Origin: Candidatus Thalassolituus haligoni
GTDB lineage: Bacteria; Pseudomonadota; Gammaproteobacteria; Pseudomonadales; Oceanobacteraceae
Reading direction: 5' to 3'
Assembly: GCF_041222825.1 (NCBI RefSeq)
Contig: NZ_CP139482.1
Coordinates: forward strand, 4,283,501 to 4,347,500
Length of the DNA stretch: 64,000 bases
A program made the translations under genes and the position numbers. Position 1 is the first letter of the stretch; each line of letters opens with the position of its first letter. Under the pieces are notes generated by a model. It ran no database searches. It was not told the DNA's origin and worked only from the letters and a program-made list of their open reading frames with translations. Shown one piece after another: positions 44,246 through 53,095 of the stretch.

Positions 44246-45157
44246 CTAGCTCAACGCCGTTAGCAGACGCTCTCCCAGATGTTGCCACACCACCTCTACC
44301 GCCGGATTTCTTGCACTCTTACCGAGACTTAACCAATGGATCGGTGATGACACCCCTGATCGCCAGCTCTCCAGTACCTCGACCAATCTGCCCTGCTCCA
44401 ACTCGGCCCTCACCCAGTTCGGATCGCCCCAGATAATACCAAGCCCGCTACAGGCCATCGCCACCAGCGTGCGACCATCATCGGCAGAGTGGGCCTCCGT
44501 TATTTTCAGACTGACTTCTTCCCCTGACGCTGCAAATACCCAGTGATCCAGCACCTGGCTGCGGCTGCGAAATAACAGACACTCGTGCTGAGCCAACTCG
44601 GCCGGTGTTTGCGGTATACCATGACGAGCCAAATAATCCGGGCTGGCAAAACACCCCCAGCGCTTGGTACCAACACGTTTGGCCACCATGGACGAGTCTG
44701 GCAAATTGCCAATACGTAATGCCAGGTCGGCCCCATCAGCAATCAGGTCAACCACCAGATCAGTCAAACGCAACTCGACCACAATCCCCGGATACTCACA
44801 TTTAAGACCCACCAGCAAGGGCAGCAGATAGCGCTCGCCAATCAGGGTTGAACTGCTGATCACCACCTTGCCCCGCAACACCAGAGCGGCCTGTTGAGTC
44901 ACATTGGCCACTTGCTGCATGGCAGCAATCAACGGCTGTGCTGCTTCCAGCAATGCCTGACCTTCTGCCGTCAGATGCAGACGCCGCGTACTCCGTTGCA
45001 ATAACCTCAGGCCCAGTTGGGTCTCCAGCTGGGCCACCCGTTTGCTGACCGAGGAACGCGGCAAGGCCAGTCGCCGCGCCGCTGCTTGAAAGCTGCCTTG
45101 CTCAACCACCGTTAAAAACACATACAAATGGGGGAGGTGCCCATAAAGATCATTCAT
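44246..45157 (-). CDS. LysR-family transcriptional regulator
   Basis: The 303-residue protein begins MNDLYGHLPHLYVFLTVVEQ and has the LysR winged helix-turn-helix GSFQAAARRLALPRSSVSKRVAQLETQLGLRLLQRSTRRLHLT near residues 17-62. A periplasmic-binding-like effector domain follows (VVISSSTLIGERYLLPLL through LALRIGNLPDSSMVAKRVG). ATG 45157 has AGGTG spaced eight bases upstream; ATG 45163 is an alternative. It diverges from a short-chain dehydrogenase gene, the classic LysR arrangement, so it probably regulates that gene. The effector is unknown. Confidence 0.9.
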   Translation of the reverse strand: MNDLYGHLPHLYVFLTVVEQGSFQAAARRLALPRSSVSKRVAQLETQLGLRLLQRSTRRLHLTAEGQALLEAAQPLIAAMQQVANVTQQAALVLRGKVVISSSTLIGERYLLPLLVGLKCEYPGIVVELRLTDLVVDLIADGADLALRIGNLPDSSMVAKRVGTKRWGCFASPDYLARHGIPQTPAELAQHECLLFRSRSQVLDHWVFAASGEEVSLKITEAHSADDGRTLVAMACSGLGIIWGDPNWVRAELEQGRLVEVLESWRSGVSSPIHWLSLGKSARNPAVEVVWQHLGERLLTALS

Positions 45158-45239
45158 AAACATCACCTGAAAAACAGCCAATACGTCGTCAATTAGAAAC
45201 AGTAAGACGCTCAATATGCCTCTTATCAGAAACAGGAGT

Positions 45240-45253
45240 CCAGTCCAGACTGG
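45240..45253. promoter_or_regulatory. Possible LysR operator between the divergent pair
   Basis: CCAGTC-CA-GACTGG is a 14 bp dyad 31 bp before the dehydrogenase ATG. It does not fit the strict T-N11-A form, so the assignment rests mainly on position. Confidence 0.3.
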
Positions 45254-45283
45254 CGCTATCAGCTATCACACACGGATTCCAGC

Positions 45284-46027
45284 ATGAAACAGATCTTGAT
45301 TACCGGCGCTACCTCCGGCATCGGCTATTCCGCCGCCAAGAGTTTTCAGCAACTTGGCCATCAGGTCATCATTACCGGACGTCGCCCGGAAAAGCTTGAT
45401 CAGGCACTGCATTCCCTCAACACCACACACACCGGCAACCCGGTTCAAGGGCTGATATGCGATCAGGCAGTACCTGCAGACATTGAGCAGCTGTCAGCAA
45501 CCCTGACCGCACAAGGTATCCATCTGGATGCGCTGATACTCAATGCCGGGATTTTTGAGCCACAGCCGTTCGACACCATGACTCTGGACGTACTGGAACA
45601 TACAATGCGCGTCAATTTCACTGGCCCTCTGTTACTGGCCCAGACACTGAGCCAGCGTATGAAGAATCCAGGCAGTATGGTGTTTGTTTCCAGTATTGTT
45701 GTCGGCAAGGCCTTTGCCAGCACCATTGCCTATTCCGCCAGCAAAGCCGCATTTGAAGGTGCCATGGGTGCCATGAACGTGGAATTGGCCGACAAGGGTA
45801 TTCGAGTGAATTGTGTTCGTCCTGGCGTCACCGCAACTGAAATCCAGGCCAAATCCGGCATGGATAACGACGCCATAGCAGGACTGCAACAAGCCATGTC
45901 CCAAACCCCCGCTGGACGTATGTTAGAACCAGCAGATATTGTCCCGGCGATTAAATACCTGGCACTGGAAAGCAGCCTGGGAGCACGGAATGCCACAGTA
46001 ACCATCGATGGTGGCTATTGCCTTTAA
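45284..46027 (+). CDS. SDR-family NAD(P)-dependent oxidoreductase
   Basis: A 247-residue classical short-chain dehydrogenase. The cofactor motif is ITGATSGIGYSAAKSF (TGxxxGxG), with the ILNAGIFEP NNAG-like segment, a catalytic serine in VFVSSIVVG and the YxxxK pair in AYSASKAAFEG. RVNCVRPGVTATEIQ and the C-terminal NATVTIDGGYCL are also typical. After the glycine motif, ITGRRPEKLDQAL with arginines suggests NADP preference. The substrate is unknown. It diverges from the LysR gene, its probable regulator. Confidence 0.9.
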   Translation: MKQILITGATSGIGYSAAKSFQQLGHQVIITGRRPEKLDQALHSLNTTHTGNPVQGLICDQAVPADIEQLSATLTAQGIHLDALILNAGIFEPQPFDTMTLDVLEHTMRVNFTGPLLLAQTLSQRMKNPGSMVFVSSIVVGKAFASTIAYSASKAAFEGAMGAMNVELADKGIRVNCVRPGVTATEIQAKSGMDNDAIAGLQQAMSQTPAGRMLEPADIVPAIKYLALESSLGARNATVTIDGGYCL

Positions 46028-46052
46028 CGGATTGTGCGTTAAGGGAGTCAAT

Positions 46053-46081
46053 CCTGGCGTGGGTCTCTGACCCTGCGCCAG
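46053..46081. terminator. Nested hairpin after the SDR gene
   Basis: CTGGCG/CGCCAG outer arms and GGGTC/GACCC inner arms form a strong stem 26 bp after the stop. No T-run, so this is a possible Rho-independent-like end only. Confidence 0.4.
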
Positions 46082-46105
46082 CGATTGGCTTTCCGCAGCT
46101 CAATC

Positions 46106-46130
46106 AACCCCGAATCCAGGTATCGGGGTT
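46106..46130. terminator. Hairpin between convergent SDR and outer-membrane factor genes
   Basis: AACCCCGA and TCGGGGTT are perfect 8 bp arms around 9 nt. It is symmetric, with a short T-run on the plus strand, and may end transcription in both directions. Confidence 0.45.
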
Positions 46131-46167
46131 TGCCCTTCCTGCCTCTCCACTGTTTCACTGTAGCCAG

Positions 46168-47661
46168 TTAGTGGGTCACGACGGCGGTAGCAGCCGTTGT
46201 TTTTGTTTCTGCTGCCAAGCCGCCCCCTAACACCCGATATAGATTAATGCGGTTGGACAGATCCGTCATCCGCGTTGCAATCAGGGATTGCCGAGCACTG
46301 TACAGTGTACGTTGTGATGTCAGGGTATCCTGGAAGCTGTCGACGCCCAGCTTGTAGCGGGCCATGGACAGGTCGTAGCTACGCTGGGCGGAGTTCACCC
46401 AATCGGTTTCAGCATTCAGCTGATCCTGCAGGGTGCCACGACGAGCCAGTACGTCGGCTACTTCGCGAAAGGCGGTTTGTAGGGTGTATTCATAGGTCGC
46501 CAGAGACTTCTGCTGCCCGGCTTTGGCGTATTCAACATCGGCGTCGGTGCCACCAGCGGTGAAGATCGGCAGCGACAAACTCGGGGCAATACTCCAGATG
46601 GTAGTGGCACCACCGCTGAACAGGTCGGCCAGTGCCGCGCTGGTCAAGCCACCCGTGGCCGTCAGGCTCAGTGACGGGAAGTAGGCGGCACGGGCCACGC
46701 CAATATTGGCATAAGCCGACTTCAGATCGTGTTCTGCCGCCAGTACATCCGGACGCTGCAGCAAGACTTCGGAAGCAATCCCCGCCGCAACCTCGGTCAG
46801 CAGCTGTTGGCTGTCTGGCAAGGCAGCCGGTAACAGGCCGGTATCCAGCTCGTGTCCCGCCAACAACCACAGGGCGTTTTTATCCTGGGCGACCTGAGTG
46901 GTGTAGCTGGCAATATCGGCACGGGCACTGTAATAGGTGGTTTCGGCACTACTCAGATCAACACGAGAATCGACCCCCAGCGCCAGCCGTTGGCGGGTGA
47001 TTTCCATGGCTTTGCGGGCGTTCTCTGCCGTTTCTCTGGCCAGTGCCAGCAGGTTCTGATCCGCAGCCAGCGTCAGCCAGGCATTGGCGGTTTCACTGAT
47101 CAGGGTAATCTGTGCAGCACGGGCAGTTGCAGCGCTGGATAACCAGGCTTCCCGATCCATGGCAGTGAGGTTACTGGCTTTGCCGAACAGATCGATTTCA
47201 TACGCACTCAGACCGACGGTAGCCTGGGCACTGTTGGCCGTCGTGGCTCCGCCAGAGCTGTTGGCCGTGCGTGCGCGCGCACCGCTCAGCGCCGCATCAA
47301 TTTGCGGGTATTCTGCCGCTGACTGCCCTTTGTAAGTGGCACGGGCAGCAGCAACGTCGGCCAGTGTGGCACGCAGGTCGCGGTTGTTATCCAGCGCCAG
47401 CTGAATCACGTTACGCAGGCGCTCATCCTGAATAAAAGTCTGCCACGGAAGATCGGCCACCCGAGTACGTTCAACGGTGCTATTTCCGGCCAGATTGCTG
47501 TCACCATAGGCTTCACCTTGAGGCCAGGAGTCGGCTATCGGCGCATCCGGGGTCTGGTAATCCGGGGCCAGATTGGCGCATCCGGCAAAGAATACGGCCA
47601 GCGCCAGAGGCAACAGTCGCAAGGCAGGTCTGATCGGGTGGGTCACGGTTTGCGTCGTCAT
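46168..47661 (-). CDS. RND efflux outer-membrane factor lipoprotein (OprM/NodT family)
   Basis: The 497-residue protein begins with a lipoprotein signal ending LALAVFFAGC, followed by ANLAPDYQTPDAPIADSW, typical of OprM/NodT channels. Two OEP repeats follow, including TLADVAAARATYKGQSAAEYPQID, LSAYEIDLFGKASNL and the second-half VGVARAAYFPSLSLTATGGL-like region. It forms the outer-membrane exit duct of the tripartite pump with the two genes upstream. ATG 47661 has GCAGGAG before it and is 1 bp after the permease stop, so translation is coupled. The frame to 47754 is an extension. Confidence 0.92.
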   Translation of the reverse strand: MTTQTVTHPIRPALRLLPLALAVFFAGCANLAPDYQTPDAPIADSWPQGEAYGDSNLAGNSTVERTRVADLPWQTFIQDERLRNVIQLALDNNRDLRATLADVAAARATYKGQSAAEYPQIDAALSGARARTANSSGGATTANSAQATVGLSAYEIDLFGKASNLTAMDREAWLSSAATARAAQITLISETANAWLTLAADQNLLALARETAENARKAMEITRQRLALGVDSRVDLSSAETTYYSARADIASYTTQVAQDKNALWLLAGHELDTGLLPAALPDSQQLLTEVAAGIASEVLLQRPDVLAAEHDLKSAYANIGVARAAYFPSLSLTATGGLTSAALADLFSGGATTIWSIAPSLSLPIFTAGGTDADVEYAKAGQQKSLATYEYTLQTAFREVADVLARRGTLQDQLNAETDWVNSAQRSYDLSMARYKLGVDSFQDTLTSQRTLYSARQSLIATRMTDLSNRINLYRVLGGGLAAETKTTAATAVVTH

Positions 47662-47662
47662 A

Positions 47663-50600
47663 TCAGACTCCTGCAGCATCAAGGTTGTCATCGTCATTCT
47701 GCTGCTGGCGAGCCGGGAACACACCGCGCACCAGTACAAAAAACAGCGGTACAAAGAAGATCGCCAGTACAGTAGCCGTCAGAGTACCGCCAACAATGCC
47801 AGAGCCAATGGAGATACGGCTGTTGGCACCAGCACCGGTGGATATCGCCAGCGGCAGGGTGCCAAAAATAAACGCCAGAGAGGTCATCAGGATCGGTCGC
47901 AGCCGCAAGAAGGCCCCTTCAATGGTGGCATCCAGTAGCGAAGCTCCTTTCTGATAAGCAGCTTCGGCAAACTCCACAATCAAAATGGCGTTTTTCGACG
48001 ACAAACCAATAGTGGTTAACAGCGCGACCTGGAAGTAGATGTCGTTCTCCAGACCACGAGCAGTAGCGGCGACAACAGCCCCCAACACCCCCAGCGGAAT
48101 CACCAGAATGACCGAGAAAGGCACCGACCAGCTTTCATACAGAGCCGCCAGCGCCAGAAACACCACCAAGATTGAAATCGCGTACAGTTGCAACGACTGA
48201 CCACTGGCCAGGCGTTCCTGATACGACAGACCACTCCAGGCATAACTGACCTTGCCAGACAGTTCTGCGGCCAGTTTTTCCATTTCATTCATGGCATCAC
48301 CAGAGCTGACACCGTCTGCCGCTGCGCCCTGGATTTCATAGGAAGCCAGACCGTTATAACGGCTCAGCAGTTGTGGCCCAGATGACCAACCAATCGAGCT
48401 GAAGGCCGAGAAAGGCGTCATGCTGCCGTCGTCACTTTTTACATACCAGTGCTGCAGGTCTTCCGGCTTTGAGCGGTATTCGGCGTCACCTTGCACATAA
48501 ACCTTCTTGATACGGCCGTTATCGAGGAAGTCGTTCACATAAGAACCCGCCCAGGCATAACTGAGAGTGCTGGAAACATCCGCAAGCGACAGCCCCAAAG
48601 CCACTGCTTTGGACTGGTCGATATTCAGTTTCAGCTCTGGCGTATCGGCCAGAGAACCAAGCCGGACAGCACTGAGCTTGTCGCTGGCATTCGCCTTGGC
48701 CAACAGTTCATCCTTCAGTGCTGCCAGCTGTTCACGGCTGGTTCCCGGAGCCGCCTGCAGTTCAAAGGTAAACCCGTTGCTCTGGCCAAGGCCACGAATA
48801 GCCGGCGGCGACATGGCAAAAATACTGGCGTCACGAACGGCCGACAGAGTACCGGTTGCCCGGCCAGAAATAGCACTGGCCGAATCTTCCTCACCTGTAC
48901 GTTCAGACCAGTCTTTCAAGGAGACAAAACCCATGCCGGCATTCTGGCCGCTGCCAGAGAAACTGAACCCGGCAATAGTGAATATCGCATTCACATTGTC
49001 CGCTTCCTGATTGAGGTAAAAATCCTCAACCTGCTTGCTGACCTGCAAGGTGCGATTGATCGAAGCGCCAGTCGGCAGGCTGAATTGCACCATGGTACTG
49101 CCCTGATCTTCCTCCGGCAGAAAACCGGTAGGCAGGCGTACCAGCAACAGCGCCAAGGCGGCAATAATCAAGCCGTAACCAATAATCCAGCGAATAGGCT
49201 GATGAATAAACCGGCCGACGCCCCCTTTATAACCCAGGCTCAAACGGTCGAATGTGCGGTTAAACCAGGAAAAAAATCCGCGCCGGGGCTTATCGGCATC
49301 CGATGGCCGGAGCAGGCTGGCACACAAGGTCGGGGTCAACGTCAGCGCCACGATCACCGACAGAATCATCGACGACACGATCGTGATGGAAAACTGGCGG
49401 TAGATCACACCGGTTGAGCCACTGAAAAATGCCATCGGCAGAAACACCGCCGATAGCACCACCGCAATACCGATCAGCGCGCTGCTGATTTCTGACATCG
49501 ACTTGATGGTTGCCTGGCGCGGTGACAACCGCTCTTCATGCATCACTCGTTCGACGTTTTCCACCACCACAATCGCGTCATCCACCAGCAAACCAATCGA
49601 CAGCACCATACCGAACATGGTCAGGGTATTGATGGAATAACCAAAGATTGCCAGCACTCCGAAGGTGCCCAGCAATACCACAGGCACCGCCACCGCCGGA
49701 ATCAGGGTTGCACGCCAGCTGCCAAGAAACAGATAAATCACCAGAATCACCAGCACCACGGCTTCGAACAGGGTCATTACCACTTCTTCAATGGACACCT
49801 TGATAAAGTCCGTACTGTCCTTGGGATAGGCAACCTGATAACCGTCTGGCAAGGTCTGCTCGTAAGTAGCGATGACTTCCTTTACCCGAGTAGCCGTAGA
49901 CAGGGCGTTGGCATCCGGTGCCAGCTTGATGCCAATACCGGAAGCCGGGTGGCCGTTAAGCTTGCCTTCAAAGGCATAACTCTCGCTACCCCGCTCAACC
50001 CGAGCAACATCCCCCAGGGTGACGATAGCCCCGGTACTGTCATGATTGAGAATAATGGCGCGAAACTGCTCAGCGGTTTGCAAAATGGACTGGGCGGTCA
50101 CCGTGGCATTCAGTTCTTGAGTCGGCAGAGCGGGCTGGGCACCGATATTACCAGCCGCAATCTGGGTATTCTGGGCCGACAACGCGCTGGCAACATCGGT
50201 CGGCATCAAACCATAGGTCGCCAGTTTCACCGGATCGAGCCAGATACGCATAGCATACTGGGCACCAAATACCTGCGTGCTGCCGACGCCTTCAATACGG
50301 GCCAGCAGATCCTGCAGGTTGCTGGCGATATAGTCGGAAATATCGTAGGTACTGGAAGCATCCTTACTGTCATAAATAGCAGCGATCAGCAGAAAATCAC
50401 TTTGCGATTTCTGCACGGTTACCCCTTGGGACTGTACCGATTCCGGCAAGCGCGAAGTAATCTGTTGAATCTTGTTCTGCACCTGCATTTGCGCAGTATC
50501 CGGATCCGTACCCTGCTCGAAAGTGGCCGAAATGGTGGCCTGACCAGAGGCTGAACTGGACGAACTGAAATACAACAAGCCATCGATACCGGTCAGCTGT

Positions 50601-50803
50601 TGTTCGATCACCTGGATCACACTGTTTTCAACCGTTTCTGCGGAAGCACCGGTATAGGTGGTCTGGATGCGCACACTGGGAGGCGAAATATCCGGATACT
50701 GGGAAATGGGCAACGTTAAAATTGACTGAGCACCAAACAACATAATGACGATAGAAATGACCCAGGCAAACACCGGGCGCTGGATAAAGAAACTGGCAAT
50801 CAT
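47663..50803 (-). CDS. RND efflux permease, HAE1 (AcrB/MexB) family
   Basis: A 1046-residue inner-membrane proton/drug antiporter, the usual length for AcrB. It starts MIASFFIQRPVFAWVISIVIM, and the proton-relay pair lies in GLLVDDAIVVVENVERVM. Two large periplasmic loops (about residues 40-330 and 560-870) and twelve predicted membrane helices fit. GFLPEEDQGSTMVQFSLP and the C-terminal SSKNAILIVEFAEA are family hallmarks. It lies between adaptor and outer-membrane factor in one operon. Drug range cannot be told from sequence. Confidence 0.96.
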   Translation of the reverse strand: MIASFFIQRPVFAWVISIVIMLFGAQSILTLPISQYPDISPPSVRIQTTYTGASAETVENSVIQVIEQQLTGIDGLLYFSSSSSASGQATISATFEQGTDPDTAQMQVQNKIQQITSRLPESVQSQGVTVQKSQSDFLLIAAIYDSKDASSTYDISDYIASNLQDLLARIEGVGSTQVFGAQYAMRIWLDPVKLATYGLMPTDVASALSAQNTQIAAGNIGAQPALPTQELNATVTAQSILQTAEQFRAIILNHDSTGAIVTLGDVARVERGSESYAFEGKLNGHPASGIGIKLAPDANALSTATRVKEVIATYEQTLPDGYQVAYPKDSTDFIKVSIEEVVMTLFEAVVLVILVIYLFLGSWRATLIPAVAVPVVLLGTFGVLAIFGYSINTLTMFGMVLSIGLLVDDAIVVVENVERVMHEERLSPRQATIKSMSEISSALIGIAVVLSAVFLPMAFFSGSTGVIYRQFSITIVSSMILSVIVALTLTPTLCASLLRPSDADKPRRGFFSWFNRTFDRLSLGYKGGVGRFIHQPIRWIIGYGLIIAALALLLVRLPTGFLPEEDQGSTMVQFSLPTGASINRTLQVSKQVEDFYLNQEADNVNAIFTIAGFSFSGSGQNAGMGFVSLKDWSERTGEEDSASAISGRATGTLSAVRDASIFAMSPPAIRGLGQSNGFTFELQAAPGTSREQLAALKDELLAKANASDKLSAVRLGSLADTPELKLNIDQSKAVALGLSLADVSSTLSYAWAGSYVNDFLDNGRIKKVYVQGDAEYRSKPEDLQHWYVKSDDGSMTPFSAFSSIGWSSGPQLLSRYNGLASYEIQGAAADGVSSGDAMNEMEKLAAELSGKVSYAWSGLSYQERLASGQSLQLYAISILVVFLALAALYESWSVPFSVILVIPLGVLGAVVAATARGLENDIYFQVALLTTIGLSSKNAILIVEFAEAAYQKGASLLDATIEGAFLRLRPILMTSLAFIFGTLPLAISTGAGANSRISIGSGIVGGTLTATVLAIFFVPLFFVLVRGVFPARQQQNDDDNLDAAGV

Positions 50804-50815
50804 TTGGTCTCTCCC

Positions 50816-51991
50816 CTATTGGCCGCTGCTGCGACTGGTCAGACCAAGCTTGATAGACCCATCTTCATTAACCATCGCTGCCACAGTTTTGACGGTACTG
50901 CCAGCGGCGACCTTGCTACTGCCTTCGACAATCAACTGATCACCCGCCTCAAGGCCGGAACTGATCAGCCACTGGTTACCGATCGACCGTTCGGTTTCAA
51001 CAAATCGTTTTTCAACCTGATGCCCCGCAGTCACCACCAGAGCCACGGCATTGCCTTGATTGTCGTGCGCGATCCCCTGCTGTGGCACCAGGATAGCCTG
51101 GTTATCCACGGCTTCATTGATTTCGGCACGGACAAACATGCCTGGCAGCAACAGCCCGTCAGGGTTCGGGAATTCCGCCCGCAGAGTCACCGAGCCAGTC
51201 GATTCATCCACCGACACTTCACGCACACGCAACTGGCCTTTGTGATCATAACGGCTGCCATCTTCAAGAATCAGGCTCACCTCGGCACTACCAGAATCCA
51301 CGCCGTTGCGCGCCAGGGTTTTGCGCAAGGCCAGCAAGTCAGTACTCGACTGAGCCATATCCACATAAATCGGATCAAGGGCACGAATGGTTGCCAGCGC
51401 CGTATCCTGAGAAGCCGACACCAACGCACCGGGAGTCACACTGGAAATACCGATGCGTCCAGCAATCGGGGCTTTCAAACCCGTGTATTCCAGACTGATA
51501 CGGGCACTTTCCAAAGCAGCCTTATATTTGTCGATACTGGCGACAGCATCCATATAAGTGGCATGAGCATCATCGGCATCCTGCTGGGAAATCCCCTCGA
51601 TCTTTGCGAGCTCGGTATAACGCTGATCCTTGAGTTGGGCCGATTGCACGGAAGATTCAGCGCTTCTCAGATCGGCTTTGGCTTCGTTATAAGTCGCCTG
51701 ATAGCTGGCCGGGTCAATTTGGTACAATACCTGCCCCTTGCTCACGTCTGAGCCTTCCTTGAACAGCCTCTCCTTGATAATACCCCCCACCTGCGGCCGT
51801 ATTTCGGCTGCCATGGACGCGGTGGTACGGCCTTTGAGCTCCCGAGTAAGCACCACTTTTGCAGTACTGACCGTAATAACGCTGACTTCAGGCGTCATCT
51901 CGGCACGAGATGACGAATTCGGTTCTTGCTGACAACCGGACAGCAGGCCACCTACGATCAAGGCTCCGACAACGAGGGGAAGATGCTTCAT
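50816..51991 (-). CDS. RND efflux periplasmic adaptor (AcrA/MexA family)
   Basis: The 391-residue lipoprotein has the signal VGALIVGGLLSGC with the acylated cysteine at residue 20. The mature part follows the membrane-fusion order: beta-barrel/lipoyl start VVLTRELKGRTTASMAAEIRPQVGGIIKERLF, a coiled-coil hairpin (QATYNEAKADLRSAESSVQSAQL to AALESARISLEYT), the second lipoyl half LKAPIAGRIGISSVTPGALV, and a C-terminal barrel. It is the first gene of the adaptor-permease-outer membrane factor operon; the permease begins 12 bp downstream. Confidence 0.95.
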   Translation of the reverse strand: MKHLPLVVGALIVGGLLSGCQQEPNSSSRAEMTPEVSVITVSTAKVVLTRELKGRTTASMAAEIRPQVGGIIKERLFKEGSDVSKGQVLYQIDPASYQATYNEAKADLRSAESSVQSAQLKDQRYTELAKIEGISQQDADDAHATYMDAVASIDKYKAALESARISLEYTGLKAPIAGRIGISSVTPGALVSASQDTALATIRALDPIYVDMAQSSTDLLALRKTLARNGVDSGSAEVSLILEDGSRYDHKGQLRVREVSVDESTGSVTLRAEFPNPDGLLLPGMFVRAEINEAVDNQAILVPQQGIAHDNQGNAVALVVTAGHQVEKRFVETERSIGNQWLISSGLEAGDQLIVEGSSKVAAGSTVKTVAAMVNEDGSIKLGLTSRSSGQ

Positions 51992-52090
51992 TACTGATGA
52001 CTACCTCTAACGAAAATTAGGACAGGTGCGCAATCGCAACGGAGCAACACCAACAATAAATTCTGATAGCCACAGCATAAGTCATTGATG

Positions 52091-52118
52091 GGTTAAGGCA
52101 GGGTTAAGACGGGGTTAA
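52091..52118 (-). promoter_or_regulatory. Triple TTAACC direct repeat with 11 bp spacing
   Basis: On the minus strand TTAACC occurs three times at exactly 11 bp steps (52113-52118, 52102-52107, 52091-52096), about 100 bp upstream of the RND adaptor. Direct repeats of one helical turn are typical of OmpR/PhoB-family response regulator sites; CTTAA-N-CTTAA patterns are known for PmrA-like regulators. Confidence 0.5.
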
Positions 52119-52279
52119 CTTAGGAATCCTTACCACCCACGTGAGGCAAGACTGGCTGGCGCCGTGCCAATATTTCAAGCCAGCGGGAACACAGAGACGA
52201 ATAAGCGCTTACGCGAGAGCCAGCCAATCACGGCTTGGCAAAACGGAATTCAAACATCCTGCAAGGACGTAGACATATG

Positions 52280-52371
52280 GCGTACAACGCGCCAGACCAA
52301 AGAAATTTTCCTGATTGTTAACGCTGCATACCTTGTTGATTAAAAAGGAGATGTTCCACGTGGAAAGCCCG
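52280..52371 (+). repeat. Direct repeat copy 2: remnant of a typA 3' end
   Basis: This segment aligns with 44116-44208. CCAAAGAAAT, TTCCTGAT, ACGCT, TGTTGATT and the final 21 bases are shared. Read in the typA frame it gives RARPKKFS-stop where typA ends [12 protein letters not shown]. The terminator that follows copy 1 is decayed here: the left arm AAAGCCCG remains, but the right arm and T-run are lost. Confidence 0.75.
52352..52367. other. parS-like palindrome, copy 2
   Basis: The same 16-mer TGTTCCACGTGGAAAG as at 44188, in the second direct-repeat copy. The surrounding 10-20 bases differ more than the 16-mer itself. Confidence 0.5.
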
Positions 52372-52453
52372 GCTGAGCTTGCACTCACCAGGCCGAATCA
52401 CTCAGTCGAGCTTGCTGAAAATGACACCAATCAGTTAACAACTGACCGCCAAA

Positions 52454-52957
52454 TTACTCTACGACGAGGTGACGATGGATACTGATATGCGGCTCATCTT
52501 GATCACCGACCAGAGCTTTCATGGTTTCAAAGCCGAATGTCAGACTGCTATCCGTTGAGCAGGAAATATCTGCTTCATGCACCGTAAACTCCAGCAGTGT
52601 CAGCTTGCTATCGAGCTTGCCCTGCTCGAACCAGGACTCCGTTGCAACAGACCAGTGCTCGGCAACTTTCTCACTGTCGAAAAACTCCTTGATCGAACCG
52701 TTCACCTGAGCCCAAAAATTCTCGGTACCATTAGAGATACAAATACGAGCGTTGTGCTCACCACTCAGGTGGCCAAATAGCTCATTATCTTTAGAAGTAA
52801 AGAACCAGATATGCTTGCCATCGGCATCCGGCTGCGCCGCCATCGGCACCATAAAAGGAGTGATACCCTCCACCTCCAGCAATACAGCGCTCTCGTGCTG
52901 CAGCTGCTCCCGTAATGCTGCTAATGGCTCGTTGTCTACCTTATCGATCAGTTTCAT
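52454..52957 (-). CDS. General stress protein 26-like flavin-binding split-barrel protein
   Basis: The 167-residue protein has the pyridoxamine-5'-phosphate-oxidase-like split-barrel pattern of the YdaG/GSP26 group: VEGITPFMVPMAAQPDADGKHIWFFTSKDNELFGHLSG near residues 29-66 and ARICISNGTENFWAQVNGSIK. It then has EHWSVATESWFEQGKLDSKLTLLEFTVHEADI, where family members read W-x-P/E-x-WF-x-x-G-x-x-D-P. Such proteins bind FMN/FAD and are induced by stress; no enzymatic activity is established. ATG 52957 is preceded by a TTACTCCTG-complement, giving CAGGAGTAA as ribosome-binding site. Confidence 0.85.
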   Translation of the reverse strand: MKLIDKVDNEPLAALREQLQHESAVLLEVEGITPFMVPMAAQPDADGKHIWFFTSKDNELFGHLSGEHNARICISNGTENFWAQVNGSIKEFFDSEKVAEHWSVATESWFEQGKLDSKLTLLEFTVHEADISCSTDSSLTFGFETMKALVGDQDEPHISIHRHLVVE

Positions 52958-53095
52958 GACTTACTCCTGTTCGTTATTTGAGTGAAAAACCTGAACATAA
53001 TCTCAAGACCACTGTTATTGCGACTCAGAGTAGCGCTGTTCGTTCAAAGAAATACGGGATGGATGAATCAGGGAGGAAATTAAGCCAGGCCAGCT

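Larger units (their letters stand above)
51992..52453. other. Gene-free region upstream of the RND operon
   Basis: No gene is supported in these 460 bp between the RND adaptor start and the convergent-side flavin-binding gene stop. It contains an 11 bp-periodic direct repeat (52091-52118), the diverged typA-tail copy (52280-52371) and its parS-like 16-mer. The RND promoter should lie in its left part, but I see no clear -35/-10 pair. Confidence 0.7.

Noticed and set aside
47663..51991. Long plus-strand frames opposite the RND genes (for example 48491-49417, 49538-50554 and 50804-51751)
   Set aside because: They are antisense shadows of high-GC RND genes, without recognisable domains or start signals.
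44116..52371. Integrative element with integrase, or IS-mediated composite transposon
   Set aside because: No integrase or transposase was found, and the repeats are a gene tail rather than an IS. The flanking repeat itself is reported as a finding.
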